Shown: piece after piece, positions 57,744 through 64,000 of the stretch
Position numbering within the stretch: the first letter of the stretch is position 1
Layout: each line of letters begins with the position of its first letter
Origin: Meiothermus sp.
GTDB lineage: Bacteria > Deinococcota > Deinococci > Deinococcales > Thermaceae
Assembly (NCBI RefSeq): GCF_026004055.1
Contig: NZ_BPIJ01000001.1
Span: forward strand, 1,660,744 to 1,724,743
DNA: 64,000 nt
Direction: 5' to 3'
Position numbers and translations under genes: made by a program
Notes under the pieces: generated by a model
What the model saw: only the letters and a program-made list of their open reading frames with translations
Told to the model about the DNA's origin: nothing
Databases searched by the model: none

Positions 57744-58266
57744 AGGTAAGCGTCACCTCCTTCAGCTCGCTGGCCACGCTGTAGCTGCGCTTGAAGGGGG
57801 TCTGGCCCAGGGCCACTTTCTCGCGGAAGAGTTCGTAGGGGCCGTGCTCCCGCACCAGCTCCACGCACACAAAGTACTCGCCCTGGTTCACCCAGTTGCC
57901 CCTATCGTCCTTGCCGTCCCAGGTCAGGGTGTAGCGGCCCGGCATCCGGGTCGGCCCCGAGACCACCTCACTAAGCTCGTTGCTGCGGTACCAGCGCCGC
58001 AGCTCGTTGAGCCAACGGGGGCCCTTGCGGGACTGCTCAAACCAGACCGCCAGGGTGCGTACCGGCAGGCCCTGGGCGTTCTCCAGCCAGACCGCCACGT
58101 AAGGCGGGCGGTAGCGGCCCCCGCCCCCCACAAACTCAAAGGTGATGTCCAGCTTCATGCCGCTGGCCCAGCGGGCCTGGGCCAGACTCCGTCCGGCCCA
58201 CAGGGTCAGGAAGAGGCCGGCGGCGCGGTAGACAAAGTTTCGGCGGCTAATGAAACGACGCTGCAT
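57727..58266 (-). CDS. DUF2271 secreted protein
   Basis: A 179-residue protein from ATG 58266; AAGGAG lies just upstream. It has a Tat-like signal (SRRNFVYRAAGLFLTLWAGRSLAQA). The rest is the DUF2271 domain: YVAVWLENAQGLPVRTLAVWFEQ, GPRWLNELRRWYRSNE, PGRYTLTWDGKDDRGNWVNQGEYFVCVELVREHGPYELFREKV. In flavin systems DUF2271 partners the FMN-carrying protein and ApbE. It has no flavinylation motif of its own that I can see. Confidence 0.85.
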   Translation of the reverse strand: MQRRFISRRNFVYRAAGLFLTLWAGRSLAQARWASGMKLDITFEFVGGGGRYRPPYVAVWLENAQGLPVRTLAVWFEQSRKGPRWLNELRRWYRSNELSEVVSGPTRMPGRYTLTWDGKDDRGNWVNQGEYFVCVELVREHGPYELFREKVALGQTPFKRSYSVASELKEVTLTYDKQG

Positions 58267-58283
58267 GGGTATCTCCTTGGGGT

Positions 58284-59183
58284 TCATTGAATCCGGTGGT
58301 GGTCGAACTTGGGGTTGCTGTGGGTCTGGCCGCTTTGCTCCACCAGCAAGCAGCCCACCCCAAAGGTCTCGGCTAAGGCCAGGCTGAGCGTGGGCTCGAG
58401 CACGCAAAACGCGGTAGCCAACACATCGGCGGCGGCAGCATTGGGGGCCAGCACCGTGGCCTGCACCACCCGCGCGACCGGGCGGGCGGTGCGGGGGTCG
58501 TAGAGGTGGGCCCCGCGCCGGGCCAGGCCGCTGGTGGCCACCCCTTGGTGCTGAACCTGCAAGCGGGCCAGCGGGGGTGCATTGTCGGCGGGGCGGAAGG
58601 GGTGGGCAATGGCCACCCGCACCGGCGAGGCCCCCTGGTGCCGCACCTCGCCCCCCAGGTTGAGCAGCACCTCCAGCGCCCCCGCCCCCGCCGCGGCCCG
58701 GGCGGCTTTGTCGGCAATCAGGCCCTTGGCCAGGGCATTGAAGGTGAGGGGCAGGGGGGTTAGCCTCCGGGCCACGCGGCCCTCCCGCTGCCATAAAGGC
58801 CCTTGCAAGGCCTGGCGCAGGGCCTCGAGCTCGGCTTCAGAAGGCGCCGGGTTTTCCTGGTAAAGCCCCTGCAAGGCCAAGGCCCCGGGGTTGAAGGCCC
58901 CGTAGGTATGGGCCATCCAGCCCTCGGCTTCCTCCAGAAGCTCGGCGAGCTCGAGGGAAAGGCGCTCCACCTGGCCCCTTTGCCAGCGGGATAGCTCGGA
59001 GTCGGGCCAAAAGCTGCTGTAGATGCGCTCCAGGCGCTCAATTTCGGCTAGGGCAGCGGCCTCGGCTTCGCGGGCATCTTGTGGGCGTTCGGCCCGGAGC
59101 TGGAGGGTAAGGGTGGTACCCAGCACCCCTTCGTAGTGGGCTTGGTGGCGATGAGGGCGAGGCTTGAATAGGGCCAGTGGCAT
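58284..59183 (-). CDS. apbE: FAD:protein FMN transferase ApbE
   Basis: A 299-residue enzyme that moves FMN from FAD onto a Thr or Ser of target proteins. Motifs: AFNPGALALQGLY, LTFNALAKGLIADKAA, VLLNLGGEVRHQG, GVATSG and HLYDPRTARP, ending with VLAPNAAAADVLATAF. No signal peptide or lipobox is visible at the chosen ATG 59183, so the export route is unclear; a longer N-terminus cannot be excluded. It stands first in a unit with DUF2271 and PepSY genes. The flavin-accepting protein is not obvious here. Confidence 0.9.
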   Translation of the reverse strand: MPLALFKPRPHRHQAHYEGVLGTTLTLQLRAERPQDAREAEAAALAEIERLERIYSSFWPDSELSRWQRGQVERLSLELAELLEEAEGWMAHTYGAFNPGALALQGLYQENPAPSEAELEALRQALQGPLWQREGRVARRLTPLPLTFNALAKGLIADKAARAAAGAGALEVLLNLGGEVRHQGASPVRVAIAHPFRPADNAPPLARLQVQHQGVATSGLARRGAHLYDPRTARPVARVVQATVLAPNAAAADVLATAFCVLEPTLSLALAETFGVGCLLVEQSGQTHSNPKFDHHRIQ

Positions 59184-59268
59184 AAAAGCTTCCCCTTACC
59201 GCGGGGCAGTATCCCCCGTCGGCATAACGGTGCGATAAACAAACGGTGAAGATCTGGTGAAGAAAAAG

Positions 59269-59982
59269 CTACAGATTGAGCCCTATATCGAAGGTGGCAG
59301 CATACCCCGCCCCGCTCTGGGTTAGGTTGAGCAGCAGTTGGCTGCCTCCGTTGCGATAGATGCTGTCCTGGGCGTTGCGGGTGCGGGTACCCGCCTTGGC
59401 GTAGGGCGGGTTGGCCAGGATGCGGTCGCTCAGGGCTTCATCGAAGAAGAGCTGGGAGGTAAAGTCGCGGTTCTGGTAGCGGATTTTGAAGTGGATGTGT
59501 ACGGTGCGTCCCGGGTACCAGCCGGGGTAGATGGTGGTGAACTGGGCGAGCCCCTGGGCATCGGTAATCTGGTAGCCACGCAACCACTTCTGCCCCCGAG
59601 TATCGGCAAAGCGGTCTTGCACCCCGGAGTAGATGCCCTGGGCGTCGCACTGCCAGATGTCCACCATCGCACCCGGCAACGGCGCGCAGCCCCCGGCGGA
59701 GACCCTCGAGACCACAAAGCGCAAGCTCAGGGGCACCCCCGGCTTGACCACCCCGCTGGTGGGATCGGAGCGGATATCGGAACGGTTCAACTGGGTGTCT
59801 ACAAAATAGGGGCCCTCGGTCAGGGCCGGGCGCACAATGCAAGTCGGTAACGGCGCATTCTGTGCACTGGCTTTGGGCCCGCTCAAAAGCCCGCCCACCC
59901 CCGCCAGGCTGCCCAGCCCCAGTACCGAAAGCACCTCGCGGCGGTTCAAAATCTTTCCAATGGGCTTATCATCGTTGTCCAT
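59269..59982 (-). CDS. Secreted intradiol ring-cleavage dioxygenase
   Basis: A 237-residue protein with a Tat-type signal (LNRREVLSVLGLGSLAGVGGLLSGPKASA). The catalytic core has ALTEGPYFV (iron Tyr), AMVDIWQCDAQGIYSG, and YPGWYPGRTVHIHFKI (iron Tyr and His-x-His), the complete non-heme Fe(III) set of protocatechuate/catechol dioxygenases. Members outside the cytosol act on aromatic catechols or on lignin-like substrates; the natural substrate is unknown. It is upstream of the ApbE operon in the same direction. Confidence 0.9.
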   Translation of the reverse strand: MDNDDKPIGKILNRREVLSVLGLGSLAGVGGLLSGPKASAQNAPLPTCIVRPALTEGPYFVDTQLNRSDIRSDPTSGVVKPGVPLSLRFVVSRVSAGGCAPLPGAMVDIWQCDAQGIYSGVQDRFADTRGQKWLRGYQITDAQGLAQFTTIYPGWYPGRTVHIHFKIRYQNRDFTSQLFFDEALSDRILANPPYAKAGTRTRNAQDSIYRNGGSQLLLNLTQSGAGYAATFDIGLNL

Positions 59983-60058
59983 AGTGGCCTCCCGTGGGTT
60001 CTACATTCTCGGTACAAAAAGCGGTGAATTGGGTTAGAACTGCCGGATACACCGGCCA

Positions 60059-60322
60059 TCAACCGCTCAGGTTTTTCTTCAGGGTCTCGTACTCGGCCTG
60101 GCTAATCTCGCCTTTGGCATAGCGCTCACGGGCGATTTCCAGGGCCCGGTCGGGGACTTGGGAGGGGCTTTTGCCGTTGGGGCTGCGCAAAAGCCGCAGG
60201 GTCAGCACCACTACCAAGGCCAGGAGCCCCAGCAGTAGCAAGGCCCACAGCAAGTCGTCCACTATGCCCAAACCCGGATAGCCAAAGCCGTCCCAGCGTC
60301 CACGGTGATCCATCGGCCACAT
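60059..60322 (-). CDS. Small SHOCT-domain membrane protein
   Basis: An 87-residue protein with an N-terminal WDGFGYPGLGIV segment, one transmembrane helix (DDLLWALLLLGLLALVVVLTLRLL) and a C-terminal SHOCT motif, ALEIARERYAKGEISQAEYETLKKNL. SHOCT domains are short helical modules at protein ends, function unknown. It lies between two small secreted protein genes on the same strand. Confidence 0.82.
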   Translation of the reverse strand: MWPMDHRGRWDGFGYPGLGIVDDLLWALLLLGLLALVVVLTLRLLRSPNGKSPSQVPDRALEIARERYAKGEISQAEYETLKKNLSG

Positions 60323-60356
60323 AACACTCCTTGCAAAAGTTCGGGTTTTGGGAAAG

Positions 60357-60386
60357 GGCGTGTGGTCGGTGTTTCAACCACACGCC
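60357..60386 (-). terminator. Strong hairpin between two minus-strand genes
   Basis: GGCGTGTGGT (60357-60366) and ACCACACGCC (60377-60386), perfect 10-bp stem with a 10-base loop. No T-run follows on the minus strand, so it may be a weak or Rho-linked terminator, or an mRNA processing hairpin. Confidence 0.45.
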
Positions 60387-60512
60387 ACGCAAAGCCCGGA
60401 AGGGTTTAAGTGCTCTCCGCTCGATTTGCCCTCATCTGGGGCCCCCGTGGGAAGCGTTTATCCGCACACCGATGCGAAGATTCGTTTGGAGGCGAAGCTT
60501 CCCGTAGGGTAC

Positions 60513-60968
60513 CTAGCGCCACCCACCCCTGGGGCCACGGCCATCCCGTCCCATGGGGCCAAAGCGCATTTGCACCGGCTGGGCCACAAAGGCTTTGGCA
60601 ACCGCCTGGCTGCTGGCCTTAAGGGTATTGGCCTGCTCGGCGGTCAGGCGCCCGGCCTGCACGGCCTGGTCGATGGCCTGGTTGCGGGCCGTTACCAGGG
60701 CGGCCTCGAGGGCAGCCGGGGTCTTGCCGAGGTCGGTGGCGACCTGGGCCAGGGTCTTGGTGCCGCCCGAAAGCACCGCCAGCTCGGCCGGGGTCACACC
60801 CAGGAACTGCGCAGCGGCGAAGTACAGATGGCCCACGCTATACCCCCGCAGCATCATGCGTTGCATGGGCTGGGCCGGTGCGGGCTGCGGAGCCGGGGTC
60901 TGCTGGGCAAAGGCACCTGCCAGCGCCAGACTCGAGATAACCAGCATGGTTTTTACCGTCTTGTTCAT
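60513..60968 (-). CDS. Small secreted protein with Ala/Gln-rich helices
   Basis: A 151-residue protein with a signal peptide (VKTMLVISSLALAGAFAQQ), a Pro/Gln/Ala-rich segment (TPAPQPAPAQP) and a helical middle (GVTPAELAVLSGGTKTLAQVATDLGKTPAALEAALVTARNQAIDQAVQAGRLTAEQANTLKASSQ) that resembles small periplasmic chaperone-like proteins or a DUF2680-like region. C-terminus Gly/Arg-rich. I do not recognise a definite family. Confidence 0.7.
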   Translation of the reverse strand: MNKTVKTMLVISSLALAGAFAQQTPAPQPAPAQPMQRMMLRGYSVGHLYFAAAQFLGVTPAELAVLSGGTKTLAQVATDLGKTPAALEAALVTARNQAIDQAVQAGRLTAEQANTLKASSQAVAKAFVAQPVQMRFGPMGRDGRGPRGGWR

Positions 60969-61142
60969 ACGTTCCTCCTTCTGCCGGAAAGCCTTTCTGG
61001 CTTTCCCAAGCAGAAGTTTGCGGCAGGGCGGTTACGAAGCAGTTACGAGTCGCTGAGAGGCTCTCTCATGTGCAACACGTACATTGTTGACGGCGCAGGA
61101 TAGCGGAAAGACCGTCGCTGAGCGATGGTCTATTGTCCATAG

Positions 61143-61347
61143 TGGTCTGGTAATCTGACTTACGCCACTTTGCCCTTACAAATCCAAATGTGGCCACCTT
61201 GTTATTGCGAGGAGGCCCCCGCCGACAAAGCAATCCAGATAGGGGTGACTGGGCTAGCCAGGCCAGAGATTCTGGATTGCTTCGCATCCTGTGGATGCTC
61301 GCAATGACGGGAGAAGACCCGCATCACATACGTTTGTTAACAGACCA
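61143..61347 (+). mobile_element. R2 element copy 2 (205 bp)
   Basis: Begins TGGTCTGGTAAT and ends TTAACAGACCA (one mismatch to copy 1), flanked by ATAG at 61139-61142 and 61348-61351, a 4-bp duplication unlike TTAG of copy 1. The interior repeats the CATTGCGAG-type inverted repeat of copy 1, here TTATTGCGAGGAGGC. Confidence 0.78.
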
Positions 61348-61454
61348 ATAGTCGAGCGTAGCCCTGGGGGCGGTAACGCCGGCCTCACAAACACACAATC
61401 CGCGCAAGGGCCTGTTTAGAGTCTGGCTTAGGCGGTGTTGGTTTTTAGCGCTAG

Positions 61455-61787
61455 TGGTCTGGTAACAAAATACGCAGTATGGGGTTTAGCCTTCAGAACG
61501 CGCCGTGTCTCGTAAGCCTGGGCCTTCGGTGTCTTGCCTGTACGGTCATGCAAAAAGTACCCCAACCCGTTTCCTTCCTCCCCTACTGCGTAGGGGAGGC
61601 CAGGTGGGGTGGCTGACCTGGCCCTTCACGCAGCGGATTGGGGGCCTTGCCTAATACCCTCCCCCACCCTCCCTACGCGGTAGGGAGGGCGTTTTTAGGC
61701 CATCTCGGGGGCCGAAGTGGGATGGAATCTCTACATCGATGTATTCGGTGTGCGGTACAAAACTTCGGAAATTTAGTTACCAGACCA
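61455..61787 (+). mobile_element. R1 element copy 4 (333 bp)
   Basis: Begins TGGTCTGGTAAC and ends GTTACCAGACCA, flanked by CTAG at 61451-61454 and 61788-61791. About 5 bases shorter than copies 1 to 3 because of a small deletion in the C-rich stretch. Same orientation as copies 1 and 2, about 100 bases after R2 copy 2. Confidence 0.8.
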
Positions 61788-61889
61788 CTAGAATAAGCCT
61801 CCCATCAACCTAAACAGTGGGAGGCGCAGTGAGTGGGTGCTCTGCATTCTGTAGAGACACACCTGCCGTGGAAGCCTTTAGAAAGCCGC

Positions 61890-62876
61890 TTATTGAAGCG
61901 TCTGTCCGTCTAGGGTGACGGTGAAATTGCCGCAGGCGCTAAACTCGATGCGCAGGGTAGACTTTTCGTTAGCTGGGTTGGTGTAGACGAATTCCTTGGC
62001 ACCGCTGTCAAAGTTCATCAGCCGACCCAAAGGATTCTGACAAACTTTAGGGTTCCAGTGCAGGGTGGGGTCGGTGTACCAGATCAGGTTGCGGGTGTTG
62101 TGGCCTCTTGTCCAGGTCGCGCTACCGGGACTGGCCTTGTCCACCGTGATGGTGCCGGCATTCCAGGGGTTGCCATCGCCATCGCTGTCGGGAGCATAGG
62201 TTTTGCCAACGGCGAAGACCAGTGAGCCGGTATAGGTGTTGTTGGCGGCTGTTTTGGTCACGCTATGGGTGTAGTTTTTGCTGATTTTGAAGAGGGTGGC
62301 ATCTTGTTTGTCCAGCGAGTAGCTGCCGTTCAAGGTGCGCTCAACCGAAGCGGTGTTGCCGCTCACCCGCGACCTGAAACTATCAAAAGTGACGCTGTAG
62401 CCGCTGTAGGGTTGGTTGTCGTTGGTGTCCTGGAGCCGGATGGCGCCGTTCAGACTGTAGATGGTGCCTCCGGGGCCGGTGTAGCTGCAATGGTAGGTGG
62501 TGGTGGCGTCGGTGGGTACACCGTCGTCGTCGGCATCTACTGGCGGGGAGGGGGTGGTTTGGATGGCGCAGTTTCCACTGCCGAAAGGGGGCAGGTATAG
62601 CACGCCTACTGCCCGCAGAATCAGGTTGATGCGGCGGGGCAGGCCCCAGGCCTGGGCCCGGGCATCCAGGCTATCCACCCCACCCTGGGCGCTTAGGGCA
62701 CCGGCGCTGGCATCCCCCAGCATTGCGCCGGTGAGTTGCAGGTCGCCCTGAGCGGCTTCGGAGAGGGCTTGGGCGTCGGCTTGGGTGAGGGCGTCCTGGG
62801 TTTGGGGCTGGGTTCCACAGGCAGCGAGCAGGCCCACCAGGGCGAATCCGGCCAGGTTGCGTAGGGTTGGGAGCAT
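61890..62876 (-). CDS. Lipoprotein of unknown function
   Basis: A 328-residue lipoprotein with lipobox LLAAC after LAGFALVGLLAACGTQPQ. A low-complexity Gln/Ala-rich segment (TQDALTQADAQALSEAAQG) follows, then a beta-rich domain with repeated Thr/Asn-containing strands and Cys pairs (SGNCAIQ, TYHCSYTG, KVCQNPLG, FSACGNFTV). Calcium-like DADDDGVPTD and DSDGDGNPWN loops are present. Likely on the outer surface, no known family recognised. Confidence 0.78.
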   Translation of the reverse strand: MLPTLRNLAGFALVGLLAACGTQPQTQDALTQADAQALSEAAQGDLQLTGAMLGDASAGALSAQGGVDSLDARAQAWGLPRRINLILRAVGVLYLPPFGSGNCAIQTTPSPPVDADDDGVPTDATTTYHCSYTGPGGTIYSLNGAIRLQDTNDNQPYSGYSVTFDSFRSRVSGNTASVERTLNGSYSLDKQDATLFKISKNYTHSVTKTAANNTYTGSLVFAVGKTYAPDSDGDGNPWNAGTITVDKASPGSATWTRGHNTRNLIWYTDPTLHWNPKVCQNPLGRLMNFDSGAKEFVYTNPANEKSTLRIEFSACGNFTVTLDGQTLQ

Positions 62877-63005
62877 GGCTTTTCCTCCTGCTTTAGAGCG
62901 TGCTCCAATAAACTGAAGGGGATGCGGGGTGGATGCTTAACTGAAGCTGAAGGAAACGTTGTACTTGGGTGCACGATTTGGTCAGTACTGAAAATGTGGG
63001 ATGAT

Positions 63006-63032
63006 GGGGTACTCGAGATTCTAAAGTACCCC
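63006..63032. promoter_or_regulatory. Inverted repeat before the DUF3105 gene
   Basis: GGGGTACT (63006-63013) and AGTACCCC (63025-63032) flank 11 bases, 25 bases before ATG 63058. A possible operator or mRNA hairpin. Confidence 0.4.
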
Positions 63033-63057
63033 TAAGCTGGTTGTTCAAGGTGATCCG

Positions 63058-63663
63058 ATGGCGACCCAACCCAAAAAGAAAAAGAAAGCTGCTTCCCAGG
63101 ATCGTTCACAACCCAAGCCCTCGCCCATGCCCTGGATTTGGGGAGGGGTGGGAGCGTTGGCGGTGCTGCTGGGAGGTTTTTTCTGGTGGCAGGGGCAGTC
63201 GGCAGACGATTTTGACGCCCTCATTGCCCAGGGCAAGCCGGGGTTAGAGGCTCGAGTCATCAGTCATCCCGACGCCGGGCGGGGCCACATCAATATGGGA
63301 ACCCCGGTGCAATATGCCACCGACCCCCCCACCTCGGGGGTACACTGGCCCAACTGGACCAACCCGGGCTTTTACGAGCGGCCAGAGCCCAGGGAAAAGC
63401 TGGTACATGCCCTGGAACATGGCAATGTGGTGATCTACTACGACCGGCCCCCTGCAGAAGTCTTGAACCAAATTCGCAGTTGGCAGCGCCGCTTTACCGG
63501 GCAGTGGGACGGCCTGGTGGTGGTACCCAAGCAGGGGCTGGGCCCGATCATAGAACTGACCGCCTGGAACAAGCTCCTGCGCCTGGAAACCTGGGATGCT
63601 GCTTTGGCAGCGGCTTTTGTGGACGCCTACCGGGGCCGGGGGCCGGAGAACCCGGTGCGATAG
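63058..63663 (+). CDS. DUF3105 membrane-anchored protein
   Basis: A 201-residue protein with a basic start (KKKKKAASQDRSQPKPSP), one membrane helix (WIWGGVGALAVLLGGFFWW) and an outer DUF3105 domain with GHINMGTPVQYATDPPTSGVHWPNW, KLVHALEHGNVVIYYDRPP and AWNKLLRLETWD. Function unknown; His-rich and Tyr-rich motifs may bind metal. AAGGTGATC precedes ATG 63058. Confidence 0.85.
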   Translation: MATQPKKKKKAASQDRSQPKPSPMPWIWGGVGALAVLLGGFFWWQGQSADDFDALIAQGKPGLEARVISHPDAGRGHINMGTPVQYATDPPTSGVHWPNWTNPGFYERPEPREKLVHALEHGNVVIYYDRPPAEVLNQIRSWQRRFTGQWDGLVVVPKQGLGPIIELTAWNKLLRLETWDAALAAAFVDAYRGRGPENPVR

Positions 63664-63781
63664 AGCACAACCCTTTGGCTATCCCCTCTACTGCAACCTA
63701 CATTGCTCCTGGCCTTGGCACCGCTGGCCATCGGGTTTACCTGAGATCGAGAAAAGCAATACACTCTGACTCTCGGTGCCG

Positions 63782-63946
63782 CTAGGGAGGGGGTTCTTCC
63801 TCCTCGAGCCCCAGGCGCATGTCCTTATCGCAGTTCTCACCAAAAGGGCCCCCGCGGTGGCTCGTATTGTAGTCCTTACAGCAAAAACCGCTGTAGGGAC
63901 TATTCGTGGGAACCGCTCTAGTTCCTAGTCCCAGACCCCACGTCAT
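63782..63946 (-). CDS. Possible 54-residue Cys-rich protein
   Basis: An unbroken frame from ATG 63946 to TAG 63782 (MTWGLGLGTRAVPTNSPYSG start, then FCCKDYNTSHRGGPFGENCD and an acidic tail EEEEPPP). Three Cys and a compact basic-acidic pattern suggest a real small protein, but no good ribosome site is seen and I recognise no family. It contains the TAGTCC-TTACAGC/GCTGTA-GGGACTA hairpin (about 63870-63902). Could be chance. Confidence 0.35.
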   Translation of the reverse strand: MTWGLGLGTRAVPTNSPYSGFCCKDYNTSHRGGPFGENCDKDMRLGLEEEEPPP

Positions 63947-63965
63947 GCGTAAGCTGGGGGTTAGT

Positions 63966-64000
63966 ATGGCTCAAGTACTGCTGGTTGACGACGACCCCTC
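63966..64000 (+). CDS. Response regulator, 3' end outside the window
   Basis: Begins at ATG 63966 behind CTGGGGG. The visible part MAQVLLVDDDP is the start of a receiver domain, with the acidic DDD pocket. The rest lies beyond the window, so the output domain is unknown. Confidence 0.7.
   Translation, partial: MAQVLLVDDDP

Overview
The window looks like chromosomal DNA from a thermophilic Deinococcota of the Thermaceae, most likely Meiothermus or a close relative. The clues are the high GC content, very frequent CTCGAG words inside genes, many ATG/GTG/TTG starts behind AAGGAGG-type ribosome sites, and above all the LysW-dependent lysine pathway with a Thermus-style lysine leader peptide. The species call is inference from gene content; no marker gene such as rRNA is present.

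Layout. (1) 1-7.4 kb: a signalling or conflict-type cluster: the end of a subtilisin-like protease, two paralogous 122-residue proteins, a GAF-GGDEF protein with a degenerate HD-GYP tail, and a TPR-CHAT protease. (2) 7.5-16.5 kb: the lysine cluster: lysine attenuator, homocitrate synthase, lysT, lysU, a LysW-like double zinc ribbon, lysW, lysX, lysY, an NTPase and lysZ. It is interrupted by an antisense hicBA pair with a nonsense-mutated toxin, a frameshifted gene, nested small transposable elements and a DUF99 gene. (3) 16.5-22.6 kb: a quinone-oxidoreductase-like gene, a secreted phosphodiester glycosidase, a repeat-filled stretch, a BshA-like glycosyltransferase and an IS5-type transposase. 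(4) 22.6-28.9 kb: sulfide oxidation: a LysR regulator, sulfide:quinone oxidoreductase, a CstB-like persulfide dioxygenase-rhodanese fusion, four further rhodanese proteins and a TauE/SafE exporter. (5) 28.9-38.4 kb: a CbbR-like regulator divergent from a Calvin-Benson operon (glpX, rbcL, rbcS, cbbX, prk, rpe, fba, then a YqhA-like protein), then a cytochrome c and a periplasmic DsrE-like protein. (6) 38.6-53 kb: hisZ, a cyclophilin, aceE-aceF, a membrane diguanylate cyclase, trmL, a molybdopterin oxidoreductase, an acyl-CoA dehydrogenase, a threonine aldolase and a metallo-hydrolase. (7) 53-54.8 kb: a second sulfur locus with two rhodaneses, a protein disulfide oxidoreductase and a CstR-type repressor. 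(8) 55-64 kb: a glycosidase, an ApbE/DUF2271/PepSY flavinylation-type locus, a secreted intradiol dioxygenase, small secreted proteins, more repeats, a lipoprotein, a DUF3105 protein and the start of a response regulator.

How it fits together. Sulfide oxidation to persulfide and sulfite (region 4) can feed electrons to quinone, while the neighbouring operon carries the two Calvin-cycle-specific enzymes (phosphoribulokinase and form I Rubisco with its CbbX activase). This suggests sulfur-driven lithoautotrophy or mixotrophy. The two sulfur loci share a near-identical palindrome placed exactly in the 17-bp spacer of each promoter, and the CstR-type repressor is encoded at the second locus, so they probably form one persulfide-responsive regulon.

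Four families of short non-autonomous elements (R1 to R4) are scattered through the window. Several are nested inside one another and have readable target-site duplications: NTAG for R1 and R2, which share their terminal inverted repeats, and TNA for R3. Two R1 copies in opposite orientation bracket the sulfur-Calvin region.
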